A DNA stretch of 64,000 bases from assembly GCA_021292165.1 (NCBI GenBank), contig CM037877.1, positions 210,780,715 to 210,844,714 of the forward strand, given 5' to 3'. The translations under genes were made by a program, and so were the position numbers. Origin of the DNA: Shinisaurus crocodilurus (Eukaryota; Chordata; Lepidosauria; Squamata; Shinisauridae). The notes under the pieces were generated by a model that was given only the letters and a program-made list of their open reading frames with translations, did not search any database and was not told the DNA's origin. Shown here one piece after another: positions 25,601-37,600 of this stretch (its first letter is position 1; each line of letters begins with the position of its first letter).

Positions 25601-28600
25601 GCCACACACACCCTGGCCAGTGCGCCTCAAATGACACAGGTACAGTCACAAAATCGAATGCTGGTTTCCTCTTCCTTTTTGCCCCTCACCCCATGCTCCA
25701 GTCTGGCTCATGTGTTTTCCAAGTGCCTTGCATGTTTAGGTGTGATCAAACATTCAGTACTATTTTAAAGACATTTTTAACACACAACTATTTAATTTTT
25801 GGACAGTTGAAAAACTGCTCCAAGGAGGCGAGGGGGACATAGCTTTGTGATTGACATGAGGGCTGGCCAATCAGTGCTGTACAAACCTTGTTTTTGCTGC
25901 AAACTAGAACAACAGATTTCCCCTTGACTGTCATCTAGGGAGCAGACTGTACACCTGTCTAAGACACTTGCAGTTTCACTGCAGTTCATGGCTCATTGCT
26001 AAAATTTTGTACATCTTTGCACACACTGTGCCAACTGGTTGAGTGGGATAATATTCCTTCTCAAAGAGTTCCATACAACTCAAAAGCTTGCTGCCTTACT
26101 CTGCTGATGGTTAATCCCACAAAATATATCATCTGAGCCATTTTAGGTACTATTGATCTGAACTTGCAGAAATATAAAAGTCAGGCCAAGCAGCAGGAAC
26201 AAAAAGATTGTGTGCAATTCCAGTGGCTTCTCAGTCATTTGTGTCTATTTGTGGAAATATTTTGTATCATCTCCTATATTGAAGCAGAAAGATTTCTTAG
26301 CAAACATGTTGTGCGATTGCCATAAGGGTTGTGTTTGTGATCATGTTTAAGGTCTTTTTCTGAACTGTGGCTTCTAATACAGATACAGGTGTAACAACAG
26401 GCAGACTGTTGAAAAGGTAGTAACTGCAAGGAATTTTGCAGATAAAATCTGTCTGCATGGACTTGGGTGTAATAGTGGTTGCGGAACAAAGTCATGATGT
26501 TGCCAGGGATCAGTCCAGTTAATGGTGCTTGGATGAATTTCGGTTGTTGCTGCCTGAGAATGCTGCCAGGATTCTTGATCACTGTCTATATGCTTGACCT
26601 TGCCAATCATAGCTTATTACTGACTTGGCTGAAAAACTGACCAGTTGGATATGGGAAATAGAATGCTTCATCAAGGGAGGAAGTGGTCCTAGGCACCTTG
26701 AAAGAGGTAGCTGTGAGATTGCTCTTGAAGAATCCCTGCTGGCTTTGACAACTTGTGAAACTGATATTCTTGAGTTTTGCCTGCATTATATTTCATATAA
26801 ATGGTATATAATTGTATTTGTAAAAATATTGTATAGTGTGAAATGCAGTGGGCTCAAAGATATTTCTGTACACCTTGCCACTTCCTCCCTTCTTTTCCTG
26901 TACAGTTATGCCTTGGATTGAGAGCATAATTTGTTCTGGAAACGTGCTTGTAATCCAAAACACTCTAATATCAAAATGAAATTCCCCCCAAAAAAGAGAT
27001 TTACAGAGATTTTTAATTTAAGCCGTACTACAGCACTTGTATTGCAAGACGTCGCTTGTATATCAAGTAAAAAAAATATATAAATATTTAAAAATTTGCT
27101 TGTCTTGCAAAACGCTCTCAAACCAAGTTACTTGCAATTCCAAGGTATTATTGTATTTGATTACTTTCTCATTAAAACATTTTTTTTTCCAACTATTGAC
27201 CACCTGCATATATCCCCTTTGTGTCCAACACTGGCCATGGAACAGAAAGAGCTAGTGGAGTGGATTGCCCCTCCCTTCTGCAGCTCCTGTCCACCCCCAA
27301 ATCTGCTCCAGAGGATTAGAGGACCTTCCAGGGCAGGTTTAGAGACATGTGGGGAGCAGCAGGGAAGAAGAAAGCAATGGGAAGCCCCATTGTGCAAGTG
27401 GAGGTCCACTAATGTGTTGGATTTTAACCCCCAGGTTCCATACATTCCTGGATGAAGCTGATTTATTTCTAGACCCATTTCAATGTGGCTTCCAACCCCA
27501 TTTTGCAACTGAAACTGCCTTGGTTGTCCTTTTGAGGAGTGTCACCCTGTTGATTCTCCTGGAACATTTTTGCTGTTTTCTAAATACCATTGTCCATGGT
27601 ATTCTTCCAGACCAACTGTTGGGGATAGGAACTGGAGGCAGCATGCTCTGGTGGTTATGTTCCTCGTTGATGGATCAGTTTCTGAAGGGTGTGTTTAGAG
27701 ACTGTTCTGCTGTGTGGCAGTGCTTTGCCTGCTGGCTGGAGGATGCTGGGAGTTGTAGTCCAACACAACTGGAGGGCACCAGGTTGGGGGAGGCTGTCCT
27801 CAATAGGTATTATCTGCTTGGTCCCATATGAATTTGCCTGACCTTCTAAGCTCTTTGTTGGAAGCTTGTCTCTACCTTCAGAGGTAAAGTAGGTGGATAG
27901 GGCCAAGGGATAGGGCCTTCTCTGTAGTGGTGCCTTGTATGTGGAAGTTCCTCTCCTTATCCATATCCATCTGGTGCTTGCTTTGATTGCTAATCTGATG
28001 CTTGCTTTGATTATTAACTTATATATTATGATCATGTCAACACCTTGTTATTTTCCTGGATTCTTAATGGTGCTTAAGTGGTTGTCTAATCAACTCTGCT
28101 GCTGTTTTTAATCTGCAGAAAGTTGTGCATTTTGGTTTAGCGCTGACATTTGTTTGTTTTAATATTAATATTGTGGTGGTGGTGGTGGTGGTGGTGTGTT
28201 CTAGTGTTGTAAGCTCCCTCAGGTAATACAGTTAGTTGGTGGGATGCAAATATTTTTAAATGACAAGAAATAAACAGTGCCTTTTTGCTTTTGATCCAGG
28301 TTGGCTCATTCTCTGCTCGCTCTCTTTGCATCCTCACTCGCTATCTCTGTCGTTTTTGCCATCATTCCTGTCTGCCACAATGTGGTGGTGCTTGCAGTGG
28401 TCATGGCCGTGGCTGGGCTGGCCATGGGGTGCATCGACACGCTCTCCAATATGCAGCTGGTGAAGATTTATCAGAAAGATTCGGCGGTCTTCCTGCAGGT
28501 GAGACAAGTAGTTGGGCGGGGCTGATCCCCTATTTTGGAGAGTGCTACAGCAGGTACGTTTTCCTGCTTTGAGTCTTTGCCAGGGACCTGGTAGCCAGCC

Positions 28601-31600
28601 AGAATGTGTGCTTGCCATGACCCTGCCCTCCCCCAACAAGGGAGGGGTAGGGTCTCTCCTCTAATGTCACACTGCATGTGAGGCCCAGCATGGCTGTGGG
28701 GGGTGCACTTTTTCAGCCTTCCTATCTTCGAGAGAGACGGGGCTGTCTTTGCTGCACTGAGCATCAGAGGCGTGGCACATTCTGAGTGTCTCTGATGTTA
28801 ATGCAGCAGGAGGGGCTGTCAATGGCTACTAGTCCTGGCAGCTATATATTCCTCCAGTACCAGAGGCAGTATGCCTCTCTGTCCCAGTTGCTGGGGAACA
28901 CAAGTGGGATGGTGCTGTTGCACTTGTGTCCTGCCTGTGAGCTTTCCATGGGCATCTGGTTGGCCACTGTGGCCTTTGGTCTGACCCAGTGCTGGCTCTT
29001 TTTGTGTACCCTGCTCTAGACTTAGCAAAAGGGCAGGACTCTCAGAAAAAAAAAATCTGCACTCATCAGTGGCAAGGTATTGAGTGCATTTGTGGAACCT
29101 TGATCTTTGCTTCTGCCTCAAGTCCTTGTGCCTCTCCCGCACATGCTATCCTATTTCACTATCTTATTGTGAAGCATTATTCCTATTTTACAGCTAGGAC
29201 AGTTGAGTCCTACAGCGGCCTGGGACACATCTGTATGGAACATCTCTGCTCCCAGTTTAACATTTCAGTGTGAAACTGGAAGAATGGGCAGCATTGCCTC
29301 TAAAAGGAAGAACACTTGAGCACCAGAGAATGTTACATGCACAGAGTACCCTGGATTGGGAAGGCTGTGCTTGACCCCACATTCAGCCCCATCTTTCATG
29401 CAGAAAATGGAGAGAACTAACACATGTGCCTTGAGAGCATGGAGGCTAAATGCACCATGTAAGCCCATCTAGTCCCCATACATTAAAAATCCTGTGCAGA
29501 TGGTGTCATATTTATGTATTTATTTCTTAACTACGGTATATTTATATCTTGCCTTTTTTTCCTGCAAGGAACCCAAACTTGCATGATTTTCCTCCTCCTC
29601 TCCATTTTATCCTCACAACAACAACCCTGTGAGGTAGGTTAGTCTGAGAGTCAGTGACTGGCCCAAATTCACCCAGTAAGATTCATGGTTGAGTAGGGAC
29701 TAGAACCTGGATATCCCGAGTCCCAGTCCAACACTGTAACCACTATGCTACACTGGCTCTCTGTTATTAATCATGCTGTTATCACATAGTCTTCCTGAAG
29801 TTATTTGCAACAGTAATAACCTGGTTCTGAATAAGTCAGTTCGGATGTAACTCTCTCGTTTTATTTGAATTGTTCATTGTAACAATAAATACCTGCACAG
29901 TCCTTCACCAGTGGAAGTTGGTCTGTCAATAGATAACACCGTCTTTGTGCATCTTAGGGCATCTCTGCATAGGATTTGCCTGTTTTCCCATCTGGGTGCA
30001 GTGGCATTCACCAGCAGTGTAGGAAGTAACTTGGTAAAGACAGATACCTTTCCTCCGCATTCCCCAAGTACACTTGCTGCAGTGTTGGCATGCTCTAGAC
30101 CTGTGGTCAGCCATCATAGTTGTGCTGGTGGAATCCCCAGTTCAAATGGATTGTGGCAGATCAGATATGTGTACACAATCCCCCCACAAATGAGCACAAT
30201 ACACCAGTCATTTGGATCAAAGCGACAAGAGCACTTATGAAATCTATTGCAGAGTTAACTATATGATGCATTCTAACCCACAGAGATCTCATTTGTCATT
30301 AAAAATTGCATGCTGGGACAACCTCAGCTTTCTTATCACAGACCAATACTGATGAGCGAAGACTTAGTTCAGGAAGGGTGCTAGAACATAATCCAGCCCT
30401 TCTGAGTTACTGGAGAGGGTTCTAACCACCGTACTAGCCTCCTTTTTGATTCCCATCACATTTATCAGGCCAGACTGGGTGCCATGGTGCCGGCAGTAAT
30501 TAACCAATCTTCTCATTCCTTTGTGTAGGCCCTTCATTTCTTTGTGGGCTTTGGTGCCCTGCTGAGTCCTCTGATAGCTGACCCTTTTCTGTCGGACACC
30601 AACTGCATTCTGGCCAACAGCACAGCCAACGCCAACAGCAACCTTCCTCACATCCGGAAGTCGCTAGTCCCCCATCATCTGGGGAACCTGTCTCATTATG
30701 ACCTGCCCACAAAAGGACTGGTGGTGACTCGAGTGTCTTACGCCTTCTGGATTATGGCTTTGATCAATGTAAGTAGTGCCATCCTCATGGCTAACCGTTC
30801 CGGCTGAACACTCATAACCTTTTGAAGGGAAGGTCTCTTGGTTTCTATATTTGGAGGAGACCCATATAAGTTGATGTTGGTACAAGTAATCTGATTCCAG
30901 TTTGCATTTTAAAAACTTTTTGGCGTTGCACCCAATCAGTTCTCCCACCCTGCTGCCTCCAGTTTTGAAACTATGCCTGCAGTAGTCATATGAACCACAG
31001 ACAGGGAAGTACAGACAAACCTATCTTTATTTTATTTTTAAAAAGTGATATCATGCCTTTCAATCCAGAGAATCCCAAGGCAGCCTACAGCGTATTGTGG
31101 TGCAGGGCCCAGAGATCAAGTGGGGCAGCCCCACTGTGCAAGGCAGGGTTACACCTTTTTGTCTTCTGCCAGAATTACCATACATGCAAGGAATGGGTTA
31201 TATGAATTGTTTGTTACAACCAAAACCGCAATTTGCCTGCCATGTAATTCTTCCTAATGGTCTTTGCTTGCACACTGTAACACCTTGCAAGTGAAGCTGC
31301 AACAGCGGCTATTTCACTGGCTGCAAAATCAGTCCTTCTGGGTATTTTCCTTGTATGTTACCTGTATGAGAATTAAGCAATTTAGAATTTTCTCCACACT
31401 GTCTGGAGCCTCTTTCTGCAGAAGATTGCTCAAGACGACCAGTGCCTTAATAGCTCTTGCATCTCCAAGCTCCCATAAAAAAATATGAATCTTTGCAGAT
31501 GAAGCAGAGATGCTCTGATCTCTGGGCCATCATATTTCTCATATGGGAGATAGTCAGCTGGCATCTGAACTAGCTCATTGCATCCCAAAGCTCCCTGAGC

Positions 31601-34600
31601 AATTGTACAATTCTACAGTGTAAGAAAGAAGAGGCTGGAAGTGGAAGGGACTGCACTGTGTGAAAAGGGGAGAGGCTGCGGACGGGATTGATGTGTCTTT
31701 CAAATGCCAAAGGGTCAGTTTATATAATCAGCAGAATTGATTGATTAAGCTTTTTCCTGGACTGTACCATTTCAGGAGGGGGTTGCTTGTTTGAATATCC
31801 AATCCCTTTTATGTGCTCTGTCCCAAGTTGATTGCCAAATTGTTCCTCCAGGTATGATGGGATCCTATGCATGTTTGTGTCATAGTAGTAACTATGGCTC
31901 AGTTCAGTGGGACTTACTCCCAGGGTAAGTGAACATAGGTTTGGCACCAATGGCCATTTGACTCCTGGGGGGAACAGCAACTTTATGGGGCAGTTTTTAT
32001 TGAGATGGCAGTTTGGAGGGGAACCCACCCACCCCTGCGCCATGATCTCAGTCTTATTTGCCCCTGCACACACATGCTTAAAAAAACACGTGAAATGTAA
32101 TTGCATATTTCACGTATCATCTTATTTGGCCACCATTTACCCAGTATTAGGAGTGTTTGGTTTTACAGTCCAGATGGTTTTCCGGTGAACTGCCATGCTC
32201 GTCACTCTGAAAAATTACTCCCGGATAATGTCTAACCCACATAGAAATGAGACTAGGCACACCAGATTTTCTCAGGAAGTTGCCACCTACCTACCCCATT
32301 TCATTACACTCCTACAGATTCACAATTGGGAGTTTAGCTAATACAGGTATATGCACCTCTTGCTGCTTTAACCCAGGTGACTTCTGCATTATACGAAGTG
32401 CAGTACAGCTTAGTCATCCAGCAGGGTTTTATGGTTTGGCCAGAGTCTAACAAAATATTAAACAAGAGATTTAGTCAGGAAAATAGAAGATCATTTCAGA
32501 CATATAAAAAAAGGATCATGCAATACTTTTCTGACTAATACTCAGAGTAAGTTAAATATCACAGGGAAGGAAAGCACTACAAAGAATTCTATGGGGGGGG
32601 GTTGAGATAATTCTTGGAGAACAAAGTCAACTGTATCTCAGCTGACAGAGACTGTCCGCAGCATGTGTTAATTAAAACTGCAGTGCACTGTATCAAACCA
32701 CGACCTGATGGCCTTGAGTCAGATGAGTTCATCTCTTATGCATGGAAGGGGTTCCTTTGAAGTAGAGTGTCGTAACAATATTTCATAGGAAGGAACTATT
32801 TCCTGAATCTTTTCAAGTCCTAATTGCACAGTGAATTCATTAACACATAGTGCAAACATTGTGGAAGCCAGGAAGGGGAAGTCCTTGTTTGAGGATCCTA
32901 TTGTCACCATCAATATTGGCTCAAATGTAACTACAGGAATGTTCAGATTTAGCTCAAGGGGATGGTGGCAAATAGCTGATTTTTGTATCTGTTGAAGAGC
33001 TACGACAACAGGGTTTAGACGCCATAAACATTCACCTTGGCACACATATAAGTAAATAAATATTTTACAGCCAGGACAACCTTTCCGTCGCCGTCACTTA
33101 TAAGCTGTAGCCATAGGCCAGTGCTGTCTAAAAACTGACAAGAGCAAATGTACACCGTAAAGTTCTCTAATTAAAAACCTGTATAGAAAACATTGTCCGC
33201 TTTTTGCAGTTTACCCCATGCTTGGTCTCTTCTTAGGGAATGCAGTCCCTTTCAAAGTGTTTTTAGAGTGAACGAGCCTTGAAATCGCTCTTTGAAGAGC
33301 AATCCAGGAGCAGCTCTTTGGATGGCAGCATCTGGAAATATCGAGGTTATACATGCTGCCTCACTGACTACTGTGGGGCATGTTTTTTTGGCTTCTTCTG
33401 TATGTCCTGCCTGCTTTAACCGTGGATGTTATATGAGAAGATGACTGGGTTCACACAACCCAGCTGATAAGCTGTGGTGGTGGTTTATAAGCCGGGGGTG
33501 GCTTGTCGTGTTGTCTAAACCCAGCAGCATGGTGCACAAGCCACTCTGTGAATCCAGAGTGTGAAGCCACTCACTTATGTGTGGATCCAGTCGATAACTC
33601 TTACTTGTTGTCTTTGGGTCATTATTCAATGAGCAGTCCAGTGGTTGTGCTCAAATTCTCTGGTGGAGCAACCACCACATCCAAAGCCCTGCTGGCTCAC
33701 TGTAGGCAGGACGGGGAGCAGGGACTGTTTCTCTCTCTAGTCTCTCTCTTTTTCCCTTCTGGTGCTTCCCCCCCCCCCACCCATTGACTGCAGTGGGAGG
33801 GAATCAACTGTGCCATCTCCAGGCCTGGGGTAGTTTCAGGACCTGTTTGGGGTGAAACAGGGGAAGTAGATCCACGGCCTCCCCTGTCAACCCCCCCCCC
33901 CACAGAACACCCCTCCCCTCCGCTTACGGAACATTGCCATTTTATTGATTGGTTTGATTTGATTTGTATCCTGCCTTTCCACCAAGAAAATGGTGATCCA
34001 GGCGGCGAACAATCATAGGAACTCAAAAAATTAAAATTTGGTTAAAACAATAATAATAATAATAAAAAACATTAAAAACACACGTAAACACACAGACAAT
34101 GATAGCAGAACAGTAATAGCTCCCAGTCCAGCAGATCAGCTTACATGCCAAAGGCCTGCTTGAATAAAAACGCCTTTGCCTGCCGGCAGAAGGGCAGCAG
34201 CCAAGGAGCCGTTGGAAGGGCAGATGAGCATTCTGCCGCAGCAGGGGGGCGGGGTCTCCGGTGGACGTGCCGTCCCATCAGCCAGCCTCCCTCTCTGGCA
34301 GCAGGGTGGCACTTCTTCCACATCCAGTGGCTCTTCAGCTGCCCTCCCAGGGAGCTAGGATTGCACCCTTAAGCTTCCCCCCCCCCCCTGTGCATCAAAT
34401 TGAACTAGGAGCCATGCTGGTTTTCTCTCATAGGCCACCATCTTTGTAACAGTCCAATCTCCACAATGCTCATTTTGTTTAGCTGCTGGTCTCCTCATTA
34501 CTTTTTTCTTAAAACAACTAAGCAAGTGATATCAGCATCAAAGCGAATGTCATTGCCGAAGAGCTGAAAGAGACAGCCCAACCCAATTCCGTTTTTTCCC

Positions 34601-37600
34601 CCCTCTTTTCTTTTTAAACACTTTTCCAGCTCACCTGAGCTGCTGAAGGGGGCTTGCCACTGTGGCTGCAATCCTAAAAAACACCTCCACCCCAATGAGC
34701 ACAGTGGGACTTACTTCCTGAGTAAACATGCATAGGTTTGTATTGCACAAATATTTAAAAACAATCAGAACACAATAATTAAAAACACAGGATAGGCAAC
34801 ACAGCAATTTAAGATATTCCACAAAACAGAAGGGCAAAAAGCAAATCAAACATCAGTCAGGTCATAAGCTTGCTGATTTATTTATTTTTAAATTCAGGTG
34901 GCATCAAAATACCACCACCTTTATAAATTAAATAAGGTAGGAGCCAAATGGATCTCCCAGGGCAGAGTTTCATAAACTGGGCGCTACGGCAGAGAAGTTG
35001 TCTCTTATTCTATGCACTGAAACATTTAATTAATTTTCAGCCTGCATTTAAGCTTCCTATCAATTTGACAGGCAATCTTCTATTCCCTGACTCATCTCAG
35101 GCCACTTCATTGTCACAGGTTTAACTCCATGGGAAATCCCCCAGATCATTGCCTTTGGGGCTTACTGCAGTCGGACTGGAGCTTTAAGTGTTGCTCTCAA
35201 AGGCTGCATCAGCCCTAGCCAGCATAGAATTTTGGTCCCCAGAATTCCATTTCTGTGTGCATGCAGCTTCTGATATCCCATTGGTTTGTGTGAATCAGTT
35301 ATACCAAATGTGCATTCATTGTTGTGCCATGTATGCTTGCATCTCTGCTGGAGTATGCTTTCCACAGACGCATGTGTGCAAAACCAGCTGAATTAAAGCT
35401 AGCGTAGCCTTCCCTAATCCTGGTGCCCTCCAGATGGGTTGGATCATAATTCTCTCCAACCCCAGCCAGGCAGTTCTATTCCAACACATCTGGAAAGAAC
35501 CAGGTTGGGGAAGGCTACACTAGAGAAAGAGCCAACCACAAGCCTGTTCAGGGTTGGACTCGATGGCCTTGTAGGCTCCTTCCAACTCTATGATCTATGA
35601 AATCTATGAAACTCTTGCTGAGCCTGGGGTCTTTCAGGGGTTGACGTAAGCTCTGCGAACTCCTACCAAGGAAACAAATGGAATATGGAAGGGAAGGTTT
35701 GTGTCGTCTCTCCAAAGTAGGAATGGGTTGAATCCTCATAAGAATTAGGTCCTTTGAGTTCCTATTGGCATCAGTAGGGAGCACCTATTGGCATCAATTG
35801 GAAGTGTTGTTTTCTTATCGCTGATGGCAGCGTTGGGGAGAATTTTCTTGGGATCTTGGCTGGGGAGGGAAGGGTTAAAACGCCCCTCCCTCCTGTGCTG
35901 CAGTCCCAGTGGAAATGGGGGTGGGGCGAGTAGGATTTAAGTGGAGGAGACACCTGACCTGGCTTCATGCAATGCTATTAATGCAGGGGTGGGCCACTTG
36001 TGGCCCTCCAGGTGTTCAGGCCTACATTTCCCATAATCCCTCACCATTGGCTATGCTGGCTAGGGCTGATGGGGGTTGTAGGCCAAGACATCTGTAATTA
36101 GGCCTCAGCATCCAAGATGAGTGGAAGTTTTGATACTCTGCTCTCTCCCAGATCACTGTAAGAGTTTTAAATGTGAGATAGCAAAAAAGCTTCTAAAACA
36201 AATGGGAATTTAAGGGCAGAGAAAAGTTCTTGTAGCATCCCTGCTGTAAGCTTCTTGATCGTTTGAGTGCCATATTCAAGCAGGGACCGTCCCTCTCCTT
36301 TGCAGCTCCTTTTGATCTAAACCAGTGATTCAAGCAGAGTGAGAAGCAGGTTTTGGCAATATTGCTGCCACGTTGGCGAGAAAATATGGGTGTAAACTAA
36401 ACAAACAGGAAAGGGAAGCTGTGGGCAAGGAAGGTAAGCCGAGCGTCCACGTCTAGTGACAGGCTTTCAGTTTCCTCTTGTACATCAAATGATACTCTCT
36501 CACCCTGCCAGTTTCACTGCCGCTTCTTTACCGCTGACCCTAACAGGTCAGGCAGAATAAGCTGCGTGGCTAGGTGCTTGTTTAGGAACCGAATGTGCAA
36601 GCCAGGAACAGGGAAGGGGTGGCCTTCCCATCACCCATTGGCTGTGCTGGCGAGGGCTGATGGGAGTTGCAGACCACACACATCTGGAGGGCTGCACGGT
36701 CCCCACCTCTGCCGCAAGCCCAGCTGGGCTCCTTGGATAAAGAGCAGGATTTAATAATGCCCGGGCACTTCCTTGGGGGCTTTCACAAGCTTTCAGCTGA
36801 CACACTATGGCAGTGTTCTCCAACCTTGGGTCCCCAGATGTTTTTGGCCTACAACTCCCAGCATGCCCCAGCCAGCATAGCTGGCTGGGGCATGCTGGGA
36901 GTTGTAGGCCAAAAACATCTGGGGACCCAAGGTTGGAGAACACTGCACTATGGTTTCTTATGGGCACCTTCTGCATGCATTCTGTTGCTGGAGGAATGTT
37001 TTGTTATGATTATCTCATCAGATAACGCCAGCCTCATTTCAAAAAAAGATCGCCCTTGCGATATGCTTGCACAATTTTTAACACTTCACAGCCTCTCCCA
37101 TGCTTTCTAGCCCTTAGGTGGGTGCTGGAGCTTCTATTTTCTGCCTTGCTTGGGAAATATTAGAGCAACCTACTTAAAATGCCAAGTCTGAGATGTAGTC
37201 AAGCTACAACATATGGAGTTGGTGGAACAGAAGGATTGAATGTTCTTTGCCTAATTTTTGTGCAAATTAAACAGCTACGGTATGTGGTGGAGTGGGCAGG
37301 GTGAAAGAACACAGCCTGAGATTCTGTAAAAGTAAGTGTATAACTAGGATTGGTGAAAGGGGCACCTACACTGGATGCAACTTAAGCAGTGGTGCAAAAT
37401 GGACATTGGCGATTGTGTAATATCTCAACAGTTATTAAAATAGCATGAGTTGTATAATTTTTTTTCAGCTGGGAATAGTTAAAAGATTTTTTTTTTATAT
37501 GGCAGATGAAAATCCAGATGCTGGCTTGAACAGAGGCTTAGTGAGGGCAGCAGGTCAGGCAGTGTAGCACTACTGCAACTTCTCATTCCTGTGCTTGCAG

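Larger units (their letters stand above)
4678..28299 (+). other. MFSD4A: Intron 1 of MFSD4A (23.6 kb, phase 2)
   Basis: The donor is GTAAGG and the acceptor TTGATCCAG. The intron holds most of the dispersed repeats listed separately: hAT MITEs, Sauria SINEs, four mariner-type MITEs, CR1 fragments and LINE 3' ends. I saw no additional exon supported by both splice sites and a conserved frame. Stretches without a recognised element, such as 7000-8340, 9080-9850, 14000-15840 and 25530-26900, look like ordinary AT-leaning intronic sequence. Confidence 0.9.
28499..30528 (+). other. MFSD4A: Intron 2 of MFSD4A (2.0 kb, phase 0)
   Basis: It contains a CR1/L3-like fragment at 28817-29003 and a minus-strand Sauria SINE at 29530-29760. 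The rest shows no recognisable element. Confidence 0.9.
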
